Shown here: piece after piece, positions 16,190 through 22,590 of the stretch | How the letters are laid out: each line of letters begins with the position of its first letter | Position numbering within the stretch: position 1 is the stretch's first letter | NCBI GenBank assembly: GCA_030150505.1 | Contig: JASLFS010000076.1 | Span: 1 to 26,395, forward strand | Length of the DNA: 26,395 nt | Direction: 5' to 3' | Source: Vitreoscilla sp. | GTDB lineage: Bacteria > Pseudomonadota > Gammaproteobacteria > Burkholderiales > Neisseriaceae | Made by a program: the position numbers and the translations under genes | Notes under the pieces: model-generated | The model's input: only the letters and a program-made list of their open reading frames with translations | The model's database searches: none | What the model was told of the DNA's origin: nothing

Positions 16190-16630
16190 TTCATCATCTT
16201 GCCAACTTGAAATTGCAGCTTGAATAGCATCCATGCTAAATCCACGATAAGCCAAAAAGCGCATTTGTTTGGCTTTTTCTGGCATAGAAGCTGGCTTTGA
16301 TTTGAATTTTTTATGTAGAACATTGATGGCAGCTTCTTTTTCTTCTTGGCGAGAAGGAAGGTGCTCATCTATGATGTCATCACTGATACCTTGCGTGCTA
16401 AGGTTCTGCTTGAGCCGCCGAATGCCATGTTTGTAGCTTTTACTGTGGACAAGCATTTCAGCATAACGGCTATCAGACTGCCATTCTCGAGCGGCTAAAT
16501 CATCCAATAATGTTTCAATAACCGCTGAATCCTCTTCAAATGCACTCAGCTTTCTTTTCAGTTCATGGCGGCTATGTTCGCGCCTTGATAAGTATTCAAT
16601 GGCGCGAGTGCGTAAAGATTTCTCAGTCAT
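16151..16630 (-). CDS. recX: Regulatory protein RecX
   Basis: This 159-residue protein is a RecX-family inhibitor of RecA filament growth. It consists of helical three-helix repeats: LRTRAIEYLSRREHSRHELKRKL near the start, then LDDLAAREWQSDSRYAEMLVHSKSYKHGIRRLKQNL, and RFLAYRGFSMDAIQAAI near the end. Its ATG overlaps the gph stop by 8 nt (ATGACTGA), implying translational coupling. recX often lies beside recA; here it is the third gene of an rpe-gph-recX unit. The 3' end overlaps the convergent ybaK by 39 bp, with no terminator between them. Confidence 0.93.
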   Translation of the reverse strand: MTEKSLRTRAIEYLSRREHSRHELKRKLSAFEEDSAVIETLLDDLAAREWQSDSRYAEMLVHSKSYKHGIRRLKQNLSTQGISDDIIDEHLPSRQEEKEAAINVLHKKFKSKPASMPEKAKQMRFLAYRGFSMDAIQAAISSWQDDESGFSRDFDDFGL

Positions 16631-17327
16631 TAATAATGTCTTGTTTTAACCAACCGCCATCATGCAAGTCAGTAATAGAAGAGATAATCAAATCAGGTTT
16701 AGTTTCAGGATTTTTTCCTAGAATGACCATATTCGCATAACCGTAATTAACACCAACAGCAATAGCACCTGCTGCTTTGGCTGCTAAAATATCATTTTTT
16801 GAATCACCAATCATAATCAATTCATTTGCTTGAATGTTTAATACTTCACAAGCATGGATTAGGGGTGTAGGAAGTGGTTTTTTTTCAGGAAGCGAGTCGC
16901 CACCTAAAACCAAACTAAAATAATCCAATAAATCCAATTTTTTTAGTAATTCAATCGCAAATCTTTCTGATTTGTTGGTAATGACAACGAGTGGAAAGCT
17001 TTGTTGCTTAAGGAGTTTTAAGCCATCTATAACACCATCGTAAGGGCGAGTGTAATCAGCAATGTGTTGAAAGTAATGTTGGGCAAATGCAGTAAAGCCT
17101 TTTTGCCACAAATCAGCATCCGCTTCTTGATTCATATCCTCGGTTAGCGCACGATGTACTAAAGTGCTCATGCCATCGCCAACGTAGCTTTCAAGGGTGG
17201 TTTGAGGCAAAGCGGTTAGCCCTAAGTTTTCTCTCATTGCATTGGCTGCATTGGCTAAGTCTTGAATGGAATCAACAAGAGTGCCATCTAGATCAAAGGC
17301 TAGGGCTTGAACGCTTTTCGGTGTCAT
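16623..17327 (-). CDS. gph: Phosphoglycolate phosphatase
   Basis: This 234-residue HAD-superfamily phosphatase removes phosphate from 2-phosphoglycolate, a product of DNA 3'-phosphoglycolate repair. Motif I FDLDGTLVDS gives the nucleophile D12 and acid/base D14. Motif II is VITNKS, motif III includes the KKPLPTP lysine, and motif IV is MIGDSKNDILAAKAAG. The cap domain lies between motifs I and II, as expected. It lies 26 nt after rpe, the common rpe-gph pairing in proteobacteria, and overlaps the recX start by 8 nt. Confidence 0.94.
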   Translation of the reverse strand: MTPKSVQALAFDLDGTLVDSIQDLANAANAMRENLGLTALPQTTLESYVGDGMSTLVHRALTEDMNQEADADLWQKGFTAFAQHYFQHIADYTRPYDGVIDGLKLLKQQSFPLVVITNKSERFAIELLKKLDLLDYFSLVLGGDSLPEKKPLPTPLIHACEVLNIQANELIMIGDSKNDILAAKAAGAIAVGVNYGYANMVILGKNPETKPDLIISSITDLHDGGWLKQDIIND

Positions 17328-17353
17328 AATATTCTTTCGGTCAGATAGGGAGA

Positions 17354-18031
17354 TTAAAGCTGGTTAAGGTTTTGATTCATGCTATCAATTACAGCTTTGT
17401 AGTCGGGTTGATTAAAGATGGCCGAACCTGCTACAAATGTATCTGCTCCTGCTGCAGCGACTTCAGCAATGTTATCAATTTTAATTCCGCCATCAACTTC
17501 AATGCGAATACGACGGCCAGTAGCCGCAAAATATTGATCTGTTATTTTTTTGACAGCACGAATTTTATCTAGCGTATGAGGAATAAAACTTTGTCCCCCA
17601 AAGCCTGGATTCACAGACATTAATAAAACCATATCTAGTTTGTCTAATACGTGTTCAATTTCATGGATTGAAGTAGCTGGATTGAGTACTAAACCAGCTT
17701 CACAACCAGCTTGTTTGATTAAGCTTAGGCTACGGTCAACATGACGAGTTGCATCTGGGTGGAAGGTAATAATATTGGCGCCTGCTTGAGCAAAAGATGT
17801 AATTAACTCATCAACAGGAGATACCATTAAATGAACATCCATAGGGACAGTTGCATAAGGTTTAATGGCAGAGCATATCATTGGGCCAAAAGTTAAATTA
17901 GGTACATAATGGTTGTCCATGACATCAAAATGGATTAATTTAGCACCTGCTTTGATAACATTTGTAACTTCTTCACCTAAGCGTGCAAAATCTGCTGACA
18001 AGATGCTCGGTGCAATGCGATAATCATTCAT
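17354..18031 (-). CDS. rpe: Ribulose-phosphate 3-epimerase
   Basis: This 225-residue TIM-barrel enzyme interconverts ribulose-5-phosphate and xylulose-5-phosphate in the pentose phosphate pathway. Metal and catalytic residues are visible: H34 and D36 in HFDVMDN, H67 in DVHLMV, and the Asp of EVDGGI near residue 178. The phosphate-binding signatures NPGFGGQ and AGSAIF are present. It is the first gene of an rpe-gph-recX operon on the minus strand. An inverted repeat lies about 50-80 nt upstream of its ATG. Confidence 0.97.
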   Translation of the reverse strand: MNDYRIAPSILSADFARLGEEVTNVIKAGAKLIHFDVMDNHYVPNLTFGPMICSAIKPYATVPMDVHLMVSPVDELITSFAQAGANIITFHPDATRHVDRSLSLIKQAGCEAGLVLNPATSIHEIEHVLDKLDMVLLMSVNPGFGGQSFIPHTLDKIRAVKKITDQYFAATGRRIRIEVDGGIKIDNIAEVAAAGADTFVAGSAIFNQPDYKAVIDSMNQNLNQL

Positions 18032-18082
18032 ATGTTTCTAGGATGTTTCTAAATGGTTATAATTGGCTGTAATTTTACCGCA

Positions 18083-18113
18083 AATTGACTATGTAAAGGA
18101 AGCTTAGTCAATT
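18083..18113. repeat. Inverted repeat between rpe and the Spy-like gene
   Basis: AATTGACTA (18083-18091) and its exact reverse complement TAGTCAATT (18105-18113) are separated by 13 nt, so their centres lie 22 bp apart, about two helical turns. It sits in the divergent region controlling rpe on one side and the Spy/CpxP-like gene on the other. An operator is the likeliest reading; no T run makes it a terminator. Confidence 0.45.
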
Positions 18114-18188
18114 ATTGCTGTATTGTATTATTCGGAGAATCTTAATAGTTAGGTTGGTTTACAATCTTTTACTATTATTTGGTTCAGT

Positions 18189-18218
18189 TTCACATTTATA
18201 GCAGTATGATGCTAGTAT
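18189..18218 (+). promoter_or_regulatory. Candidate promoter for the Spy/CpxP-like gene
   Basis: TTCACA (18189-18194), an 18-nt spacer and TAGTAT (18213-18218) preceded by TGC form an extended -10 promoter. The predicted start is about 17 nt before the gene. Confidence 0.4.
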
Positions 18219-18241
18219 TAAGTAATTGTTAATTAATAAAA

Positions 18242-18667
18242 ATGATGAAAAATGCTTTTACACGTTTAAGAAATATCTCACATCGATCTGTGAGATACCT
18301 ATTATTATTTTTTGTAGTGTTGAGTAGCCAAGCATGGGCAGATGGCATTGAATGTAATTTAGGGCAATTCTCATTATCAGCTGAGCAGAAAGAGCGATTA
18401 AAAGAGTTCCGCGTTCAAAATCGTCAATACATGCGGCAAGCAACAGTACAACAAAAAAATGGCGACGCTTATCAGCGCCGAGTTGCGAATTTATTATTAC
18501 AAAAAGATTTTAATGATGCGCAAGCTCGACGTTTTGTGATTGAACGCCACGAGGAGCAGATAGAGCAAGATATTCGACAATTGAAAATGTACCATTTATT
18601 TTTACAAGTGCTAACGCCAGAACAGCGTTCGGTATGGCTAAAAAACTGCGTACGTATTAATTATTAA
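18242..18667 (+). CDS. Spy/CpxP-like periplasmic protein (LTxxQ type)
   Basis: This 141-residue protein has an N-terminal signal (basic to residue 18, hydrophobic 19-31, likely cut after AWA at 33). The mature part is almost all helix-forming and charged, with LSAEQ (45-49) and LTPEQ (124-128), matching the LTxxQ motif of the Spy/CpxP/CnrX group of periplasmic chaperones and stress sensors. Two cysteines, C38 and C136, bracket the mature chain and could form a disulfide. Spy and CpxP respond to envelope stress in enterobacteria; no regulator gene lies nearby to support that here. The start may be this ATG or the next codon, since both lack a clear ribosome site. It ends at a strong bidirectional terminator. 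Confidence 0.8.
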   Translation: MMKNAFTRLRNISHRSVRYLLLFFVVLSSQAWADGIECNLGQFSLSAEQKERLKEFRVQNRQYMRQATVQQKNGDAYQRRVANLLLQKDFNDAQARRFVIERHEEQIEQDIRQLKMYHLFLQVLTPEQRSVWLKNCVRINY

Positions 18668-18669
18668 TA

Positions 18670-18707
18670 AAAAATCGCACAAAACCAGATTGCCTTGTGC
18701 GATTTTT
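18670..18707. terminator. Bidirectional terminator, Spy-like gene / MFS gene
   Basis: A 13-bp perfect stem, AAAAATCGCACAA with TTGTGCGATTTTT around a 12-nt loop, is placed between two convergent genes. Confidence 0.92.
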
Positions 18708-18730
18708 GAATAATGCTTAATTATTTTTAA

Positions 18731-19903
18731 TTAGCTTCTTTGTATATTGGGTTTTTTAAGAAAACTTGCTAAGAATAAGATAGTTAGCAAAGCAATTCCC
18801 CAAATTAATCCATCATTTCCCATAACGTTCATCAGTCCAAGGCTAATGCCTGGGGCGAATAAACCACCTAATCCCCATACTAGACCGATACAAGCATTAG
18901 CAGATACCAAATCAGCTCCTTCAAAATAATCACCTACGCGTACTAATCCTAATGTATAAACTGAGCCCGCAAATGCGCCCCAGATGAATAACATTGGCCA
19001 TAAAATTAATGGGCTGGTAATGACAAAAGGAATGAGCAATGTGCTAATGAGCAATCCTATCCCACATAAAACATGGACTTTGATTCTCCCAATGGTATCA
19101 GATAGCCATCCAAAGGGTATTTGCAAACATGCATCGCCAATAAACACAACGCTGACAATGAGAACTGCCATTTTGGCTGTATAGCCATATTCCATAGTAT
19201 ATAGCGGCATGATAGATAAAATTGCTGTATCAAAAAAGGCGAATAAAAAGATGGCCAGCATAATGGCTGGAACAGCAACCATAAAATACCATAAAGAGCG
19301 TGTTTTTTTGCCATGGCTATGGAAATTAAAATTCATGGGAGCCCACATGGTGATAAGCAATCCAAGGATATGTGCTGCAAATAAAAGCCATAAAACACGA
19401 ACATCTTGAGAGCCAAATAAAGACAACAATAAAGGACCTAAGATTTGGAAAATTGTAAAAAATGTTGTGTAAATGGAAACAATTTTGCCTCTATTTTCAT
19501 CTGTGGCCAAATCGTTAACACAAGCTTCGCCAAGGATGATTAATAGGCTACAGGATAGGCCGGTTAATAGCCGTAGAGCAAATAGAAGACTAAAGTTATC
19601 AATATAATGCAAAGGCAAAATAGAGGTAGTTAGTAAGATGGTGCTCCAAACGAACAAAGATTTAATGCTGAATCGTTTGGTAAGAATGTTGGCAAAAAAT
19701 GCCATTAATACAATGCCCAGTGCTGGCGTTGAAGCGATGATGCTGATAATTAAATCCGAGGCACCTAAGTCTTTTAAACGGAATGTGGTGTAGGGGATGG
19801 TTAAGCCTGTATTAAGGCTGACAATGCAGATACTAATAATTAAAGTATATAAAGCAAGAGAAGGGTGATGACGTAAAGCGTTAAGTTTAGAGCTGACTTT
19901 CAT
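18731..19903 (-). CDS. MFS transporter, YcaD-like
   Basis: This 390-residue protein has about twelve hydrophobic segments in two six-helix halves, with a basic loop after the first half (HSHGKKTRS). The second half carries the MFS cytoplasmic-loop motif GWLSDTIGR, and the first carries LTKRFSIK at the equivalent position. The layout (LNTGLTIPY near the start, IMPLYTMEYGY opening the second half, QIPFGWLSD) recalls the YcaD-type efflux-like subgroup, but the substrate is unknown. It has its own promoter, reads toward the Spy-like gene and ends at the shared terminator. Drug or metabolite efflux are equally possible. Confidence 0.85.
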   Translation of the reverse strand: MKVSSKLNALRHHPSLALYTLIISICIVSLNTGLTIPYTTFRLKDLGASDLIISIIASTPALGIVLMAFFANILTKRFSIKSLFVWSTILLTTSILPLHYIDNFSLLFALRLLTGLSCSLLIILGEACVNDLATDENRGKIVSIYTTFFTIFQILGPLLLSLFGSQDVRVLWLLFAAHILGLLITMWAPMNFNFHSHGKKTRSLWYFMVAVPAIMLAIFLFAFFDTAILSIMPLYTMEYGYTAKMAVLIVSVVFIGDACLQIPFGWLSDTIGRIKVHVLCGIGLLISTLLIPFVITSPLILWPMLFIWGAFAGSVYTLGLVRVGDYFEGADLVSANACIGLVWGLGGLFAPGISLGLMNVMGNDGLIWGIALLTILFLASFLKKPNIQRS

Positions 19904-19946
19904 AAAATATCAATAAAAACACCCGGCTAAGCAAGGCAGGGCGTTT

Positions 19947-19975
19947 ATTATAGCCCATGTGGCATTTTATGTCTT
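19947..19975 (-). promoter_or_regulatory. Promoter for MFS gene
   Basis: On the minus strand, AAGACA (19970-19975), a 17-nt spacer and a perfect TATAAT (19947-19952) predict a start near 19940, about 37 nt before the ATG. Confidence 0.65.
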
Positions 19976-19987
19976 TGTCAATTTTTC

Positions 19988-20018
19988 AAAAATGGCTGCA
20001 TATTTAAGCAGCCATTTT
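19988..20018 (-). terminator. Terminator of ppa
   Basis: An 11-bp stem, AAAATGGCTGC with GCAGCCATTTT, has an 8-nt loop and a T tract on the minus strand. It begins about 24 nt past the ppa stop. Confidence 0.85.
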
Positions 20019-20041
20019 GTTTTATTAGCAGTTAGAATAAT

Positions 20042-20566
20042 TTATTTAAAGTTTTTAATGCCATTTTCTAATTCAGCTGTTGCAGCTTCAATACCATCCC
20101 AGCCTTGAATCTTAACCCATTTACCAGGTTCCAAATCTTTGTAATGCTCAAAGAAATGTTGCATTTGGTCACGCAACAATTGTGGTAAATCTTCAAGTTT
20201 TTGGATAGTTTTGTACATTGGGCATAGCTTTTCAACAGGAACCGCAACGATTTTAGCATCAACACCGCCATCATCTTCCATTCGCAACATGCCCAAAGCA
20301 CGGCAACGTACTAATACGCCAGGAGGAAGAGGGAATGGAGTTACAACCAATACATCACATGGGTCGCCGTCGCCTGACAAGGTGTTTGGTACGAAGCCAT
20401 AGTTTGCTGGATACATCATTGATGTGCCCATAAAGCGGTCAACAGCTAGTGCGCCTGATTCTTTATCAAATTCATATTTGATAGGAGCTGCATTTGCTGA
20501 AATTTCAATAACCACATTAAAGTCATCAGGCATGCTTTTGCCTGGTTGAATAGCATCGATATTCAT
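20042..20566 (-). CDS. ppa: Inorganic pyrophosphatase (family I)
   Basis: This 174-residue soluble enzyme hydrolyses pyrophosphate, pulling biosynthetic reactions forward. The family I signature DGDPCDVLV supplies the metal-binding aspartates D66, D68 and D71; YGFVPNTL precedes it and AVPVEKLCP follows. The length matches E. coli Ppa. The frame is open for 17 more codons, but AAGGAA at 20574-20579 lies seven bases before this ATG, and the longer start would overlap the promoter -10. It is monocistronic, with its own terminator, and diverges from coq7. Confidence 0.97.
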   Translation of the reverse strand: MNIDAIQPGKSMPDDFNVVIEISANAAPIKYEFDKESGALAVDRFMGTSMMYPANYGFVPNTLSGDGDPCDVLVVTPFPLPPGVLVRCRALGMLRMEDDGGVDAKIVAVPVEKLCPMYKTIQKLEDLPQLLRDQMQHFFEHYKDLEPGKWVKIQGWDGIEAATAELENGIKNFK

Positions 20567-20607
20567 CAATATATTCCTTGTTTTAAGCAGAGTCAAAAGA
20601 AAGGTTA

Positions 20608-20616
20608 ATTGTATCA
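20608..20616 (-). promoter_or_regulatory. Extended -10 promoter for ppa
   Basis: On the minus strand TGATACAAT (TGn plus TACAAT) predicts a start near 20601. A TTGCAA hexamer lies upstream with a 19-nt spacer, which is poor, so the TGn element probably carries the promoter. Confidence 0.5.
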
Positions 20617-20646
20617 CTAACCGCTTTCAGTTTTGCAAAGAATGCG

Positions 20647-20670
20647 TATAATTTAATGGTTATCATTTAC
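20647..20670 (+). promoter_or_regulatory. coq7 promoter -10 with overlapping Fur-like site
   Basis: A perfect TATAAT is at 20647-20652, with only a weak -35 (TTTCAG, 16-nt spacing). The 19 bases 20652-20670 match the Fur consensus GATAATGATAATCATTATC at 13 of 19 positions by my count and would cover the transcription start. In AT-rich DNA this could be chance. Confidence 0.35.
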
Positions 20671-20703
20671 TATGATATAAATTAATCAAAAGGACGAATT
20701 GTT

Positions 20704-21327
20704 ATGTTTATGGATAAATTAATTAATAATGTTGATGTTGCCCTCAAAACACTTTTTGCACCAGCGACAACGATTCGTTCTTATCCGGATACTGGCATTG
20801 AAGAAGCTGATTTGACGGATGCTGAAAAAAAGCATGCTTTGGGTTTGATGCGTATTAATCATGTTGGAGAGGTTTGTGCGCAAGCTTTGTATCAAGGGCA
20901 GGCATTAACTGCCCGAGATAAAAGCAATAAAGAAGCTTTAGAGCATGCTGCTTTAGAGGAAGTTGAGCATCTGGCATGGACAGAAAAGCGAGTACATGAG
21001 CTAGGCGGAAAAACCAGTTTGTTAAATCCATTGTGGTATGGCAGTTCGTTTGTTATTGGTGTGACTGCTGGGATTTTGGGAGATAAATGGAATTTGGGTT
21101 TTCTTGAGGAAACAGAACACCAAGTTACCGCTCACCTTGAGGAGCATTTAGGTAGTTTGCCAGAGGCTGATTTAAAAAGTAGAGCGATTGTTGATCAAAT
21201 GCGTATTGATGAGATGAAGCATGCAAATATGGCGCATGATTTTGGAGCTGCACCATTGCCATTGCCAGTTAAATCTGTGATGAAGCTGACATCTAAAGTC
21301 ATGACGACAATTAGTTATCGTATTTAA
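20704..21327 (+). CDS. coq7: Demethoxyubiquinone hydroxylase Coq7 (ubiquinone biosynthesis)
   Basis: This 207-residue diiron monooxygenase hydroxylates 2-polyprenyl-3-methyl-6-methoxy-benzoquinol in late ubiquinone synthesis at the inner membrane. The six carboxylate/His iron ligands of the ferritin-like four-helix bundle are visible: E56 (HVGEVCAQ), E86 and H89 (EEVEHLAW), E138 (EETEHQ), and E170 and H173 (DEMKH). A hydrophobic stretch near 110-125 fits the membrane-binding surface. AGGA at 20691-20694 lies nine bases before the chosen ATG. It is a single-gene unit, divergent from ppa, with a Fur-like site over its start. Confidence 0.96.
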   Translation: MFMDKLINNVDVALKTLFAPATTIRSYPDTGIEEADLTDAEKKHALGLMRINHVGEVCAQALYQGQALTARDKSNKEALEHAALEEVEHLAWTEKRVHELGGKTSLLNPLWYGSSFVIGVTAGILGDKWNLGFLEETEHQVTAHLEEHLGSLPEADLKSRAIVDQMRIDEMKHANMAHDFGAAPLPLPVKSVMKLTSKVMTTISYRI

Positions 21328-21355
21328 ATTGTATTTGAATTTGAGAAATGGCAGT

Positions 21356-21386
21356 AAGAAAGCTACTTTTATATAGTAGCTTTCTT
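21356..21386. terminator. Bidirectional terminator, coq7 / DUF454 gene
   Basis: A 12-bp perfect stem, AAGAAAGCTACT with AGTAGCTTTCTT around a 7-nt loop, lies between the convergent coq7 and hemO-DUF454 units. Confidence 0.8.
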
Positions 21387-21389
21387 AAT

Positions 21390-21806
21390 TTATACATGCT
21401 CAGAAGAATTTTTACTTGAATCCATTTCTGGAATTTGATGAGGGAATGACCAAATCCAGATGCTGGTTCCAATGGATATACAAGCCATAATAATTTTTAG
21501 CAGCCATTTTTCTTCAGGTAAAGTAAAAAATACGGTGAAGAAAATAGCGCCATTCATCATAATGGTTGATAGCCATTTCATTTTAAGCGGTATAACACGA
21601 CTGGTTTCCCAATTGTAAACAATGGGACCAAATCGTTTGTGTGCTAATAGCCATGCATGAAACTTTGGCGAACTTTTTGCCCAGCAATATGCAGTTAATA
21701 GAATGAATGGTGTCGTTGGTAATAAAGGTAAAAATATACCTAAGATGCCCAAAAATAATGATATTGCACCAGACAATAAAAAGAAACTGCGTTTTAGACT
21801 TAGCAT
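21390..21806 (-). CDS. DUF454 (YbaN) family inner-membrane protein
   Basis: This 138-residue protein has three to four hydrophobic helices and the family signature LPLLPTTPFILLTAYCWAKS (26-45). Further hydrophobic segments lie near 77-95 and 103-120, followed by a short polar tail. No activity is established for the family. Its ATG overlaps the hemO stop as TAATG, so it is almost certainly translated from the hemO message and shares its regulation. The coupling suggests a role near heme uptake or use, such as a membrane partner, but nothing in the sequence proves it. No heme-binding CxxCH or similar motif is present. Confidence 0.9.
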   Translation of the reverse strand: MLSLKRSFFLLSGAISLFLGILGIFLPLLPTTPFILLTAYCWAKSSPKFHAWLLAHKRFGPIVYNWETSRVIPLKMKWLSTIMMNGAIFFTVFFTLPEEKWLLKIIMACISIGTSIWIWSFPHQIPEMDSSKNSSEHV

Positions 21807-22399
21807 TAAGCAGCTTCTGGCAGGTTATAAATTTGACGCAATAGTTGTTTGTAGTAAGCAAAAGCTTCTTGTGCACCTTTTACTGCTGCAGCACGTTCTT
21901 CTTCTGAAAAATCAATGGCATTTAATTTTTCAGAGAAATTGCGCCAGTGTTTGCCACGGCCATCTTCGTGAGCAGCTAAATGGCGAGCGCCTTTGTTTTC
22001 GTCAAAGTTAATTTTATTAACTTCTTTGAATAAGAAAGCTGCGCCTAAATTAGAACCTTCTGCGCAGTATAACCAGCCAATGGCTTCGTCGTGTGTTGGG
22101 CTTGGCAGTTCACCGATGGCGAATTTTTCAATGCCTAAATCAGCCATATCAGCTAGAACTGCTTGGTGACGTGCTGTTGCTGCTAAGCCTTCAATTGCTT
22201 GATTTAAATCTTCACGAAGATAAACATCATCAACAATTTTATGAAAAATTTCTTGTAATTGTAGGAACTTGCCATAATTTTCTGTGTTGGCAAATGGATT
22301 AACAGACATGACTAAGTTATCAACGCTATCGTGGGTTGTTGTTGTTTCTGATTTTAAGCGATGAGTTAATAAGTTAAGGTCCAATTTACTTTGTTGCAT
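21806..22399 (-). CDS. hemO: Heme oxygenase (HemO)
   Basis: This 197-residue cytosolic enzyme opens heme to biliverdin, CO and free iron, letting the cell use host heme as an iron source. The proximal ligand is H23 in THDSVDNLVMSV, and the distal-helix motif GSNLGAAF is at 115-122, just after the conserved GWLYCAE. Long stretches match meningococcal HemO as I remember it. The C-terminus stops at NLPEAA, without the longer His-containing tail of the meningococcal enzyme. AGGA lies seven bases before the ATG. A TTGCAT-N17-TATTAT promoter drives it, interleaved with the receptor promoter. The DUF454 gene follows with a TAATG overlap. Confidence 0.96.
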   Translation of the reverse strand: MQQSKLDLNLLTHRLKSETTTTHDSVDNLVMSVNPFANTENYGKFLQLQEIFHKIVDDVYLREDLNQAIEGLAATARHQAVLADMADLGIEKFAIGELPSPTHDEAIGWLYCAEGSNLGAAFLFKEVNKINFDENKGARHLAAHEDGRGKHWRNFSEKLNAIDFSEEERAAAVKGAQEAFAYYKQLLRQIYNLPEAA

Positions 22400-22441
22400 A
22401 TTTATTCCTAGATTTGTTGTTTTTGGCGTGTGTTTGAAACA

Positions 22442-22495
22442 ATTATTGGAAATAATAGTCTAGCTTGCTATACAATGCAAATAAAAATTACTATC
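22442..22495. promoter_or_regulatory. Interleaved divergent promoters of hemO and the heme receptor
   Basis: Plus strand: TTGGAA (22446-22451), N17, TATACA (22469-22474) with TGC before it. Minus strand: TTGCAT (22475-22480), N17, TATTAT (22452-22457). Each -10 abuts the other promoter's -35, so only one polymerase can bind at a time. A minus-strand Fur-like 19-mer (22477-22495, 12 of 19 by my count) covers the receptor start and part of the hemO -35. A perfect dyad ATTATTGGAAATAAT (22442-22456) covers the receptor -35 and most of the hemO -10. Confidence 0.7.
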
Positions 22496-22524
22496 ATAAC
22501 GATTAACTTTGAATGGTGGACAGA

Positions 22525-22590
22525 ATGAGCGCTATTCAGTATTTTGGAATGATTTTTCATCAATTGACAATAAAAGCAGGTAAAGAATAA
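22525..22590 (+). CDS. Short leader ORF (21 codons) before the heme receptor
   Basis: ATG at 22525 opens a 21-codon frame that ends in TAA at 22588-22590, sharing its last A with the receptor ATG (TAATG). A GTGGA stretch lies a few bases upstream as a possible weak ribosome site. The predicted peptide is mildly hydrophobic in the middle and ends AGKE; it matches nothing I recognise. It lies within the leader of the predicted transcript (start near 22481). It could couple translation to the receptor or be accidental. Confidence 0.35.
   Translation: MSAIQYFGMIFHQLTIKAGKE

Noticed and set aside
21583..21876. An alternative minus-strand frame across the hemO / DUF454 junction.
   Set aside because: It overlaps two well-supported genes in another frame and has no recognisable protein features.
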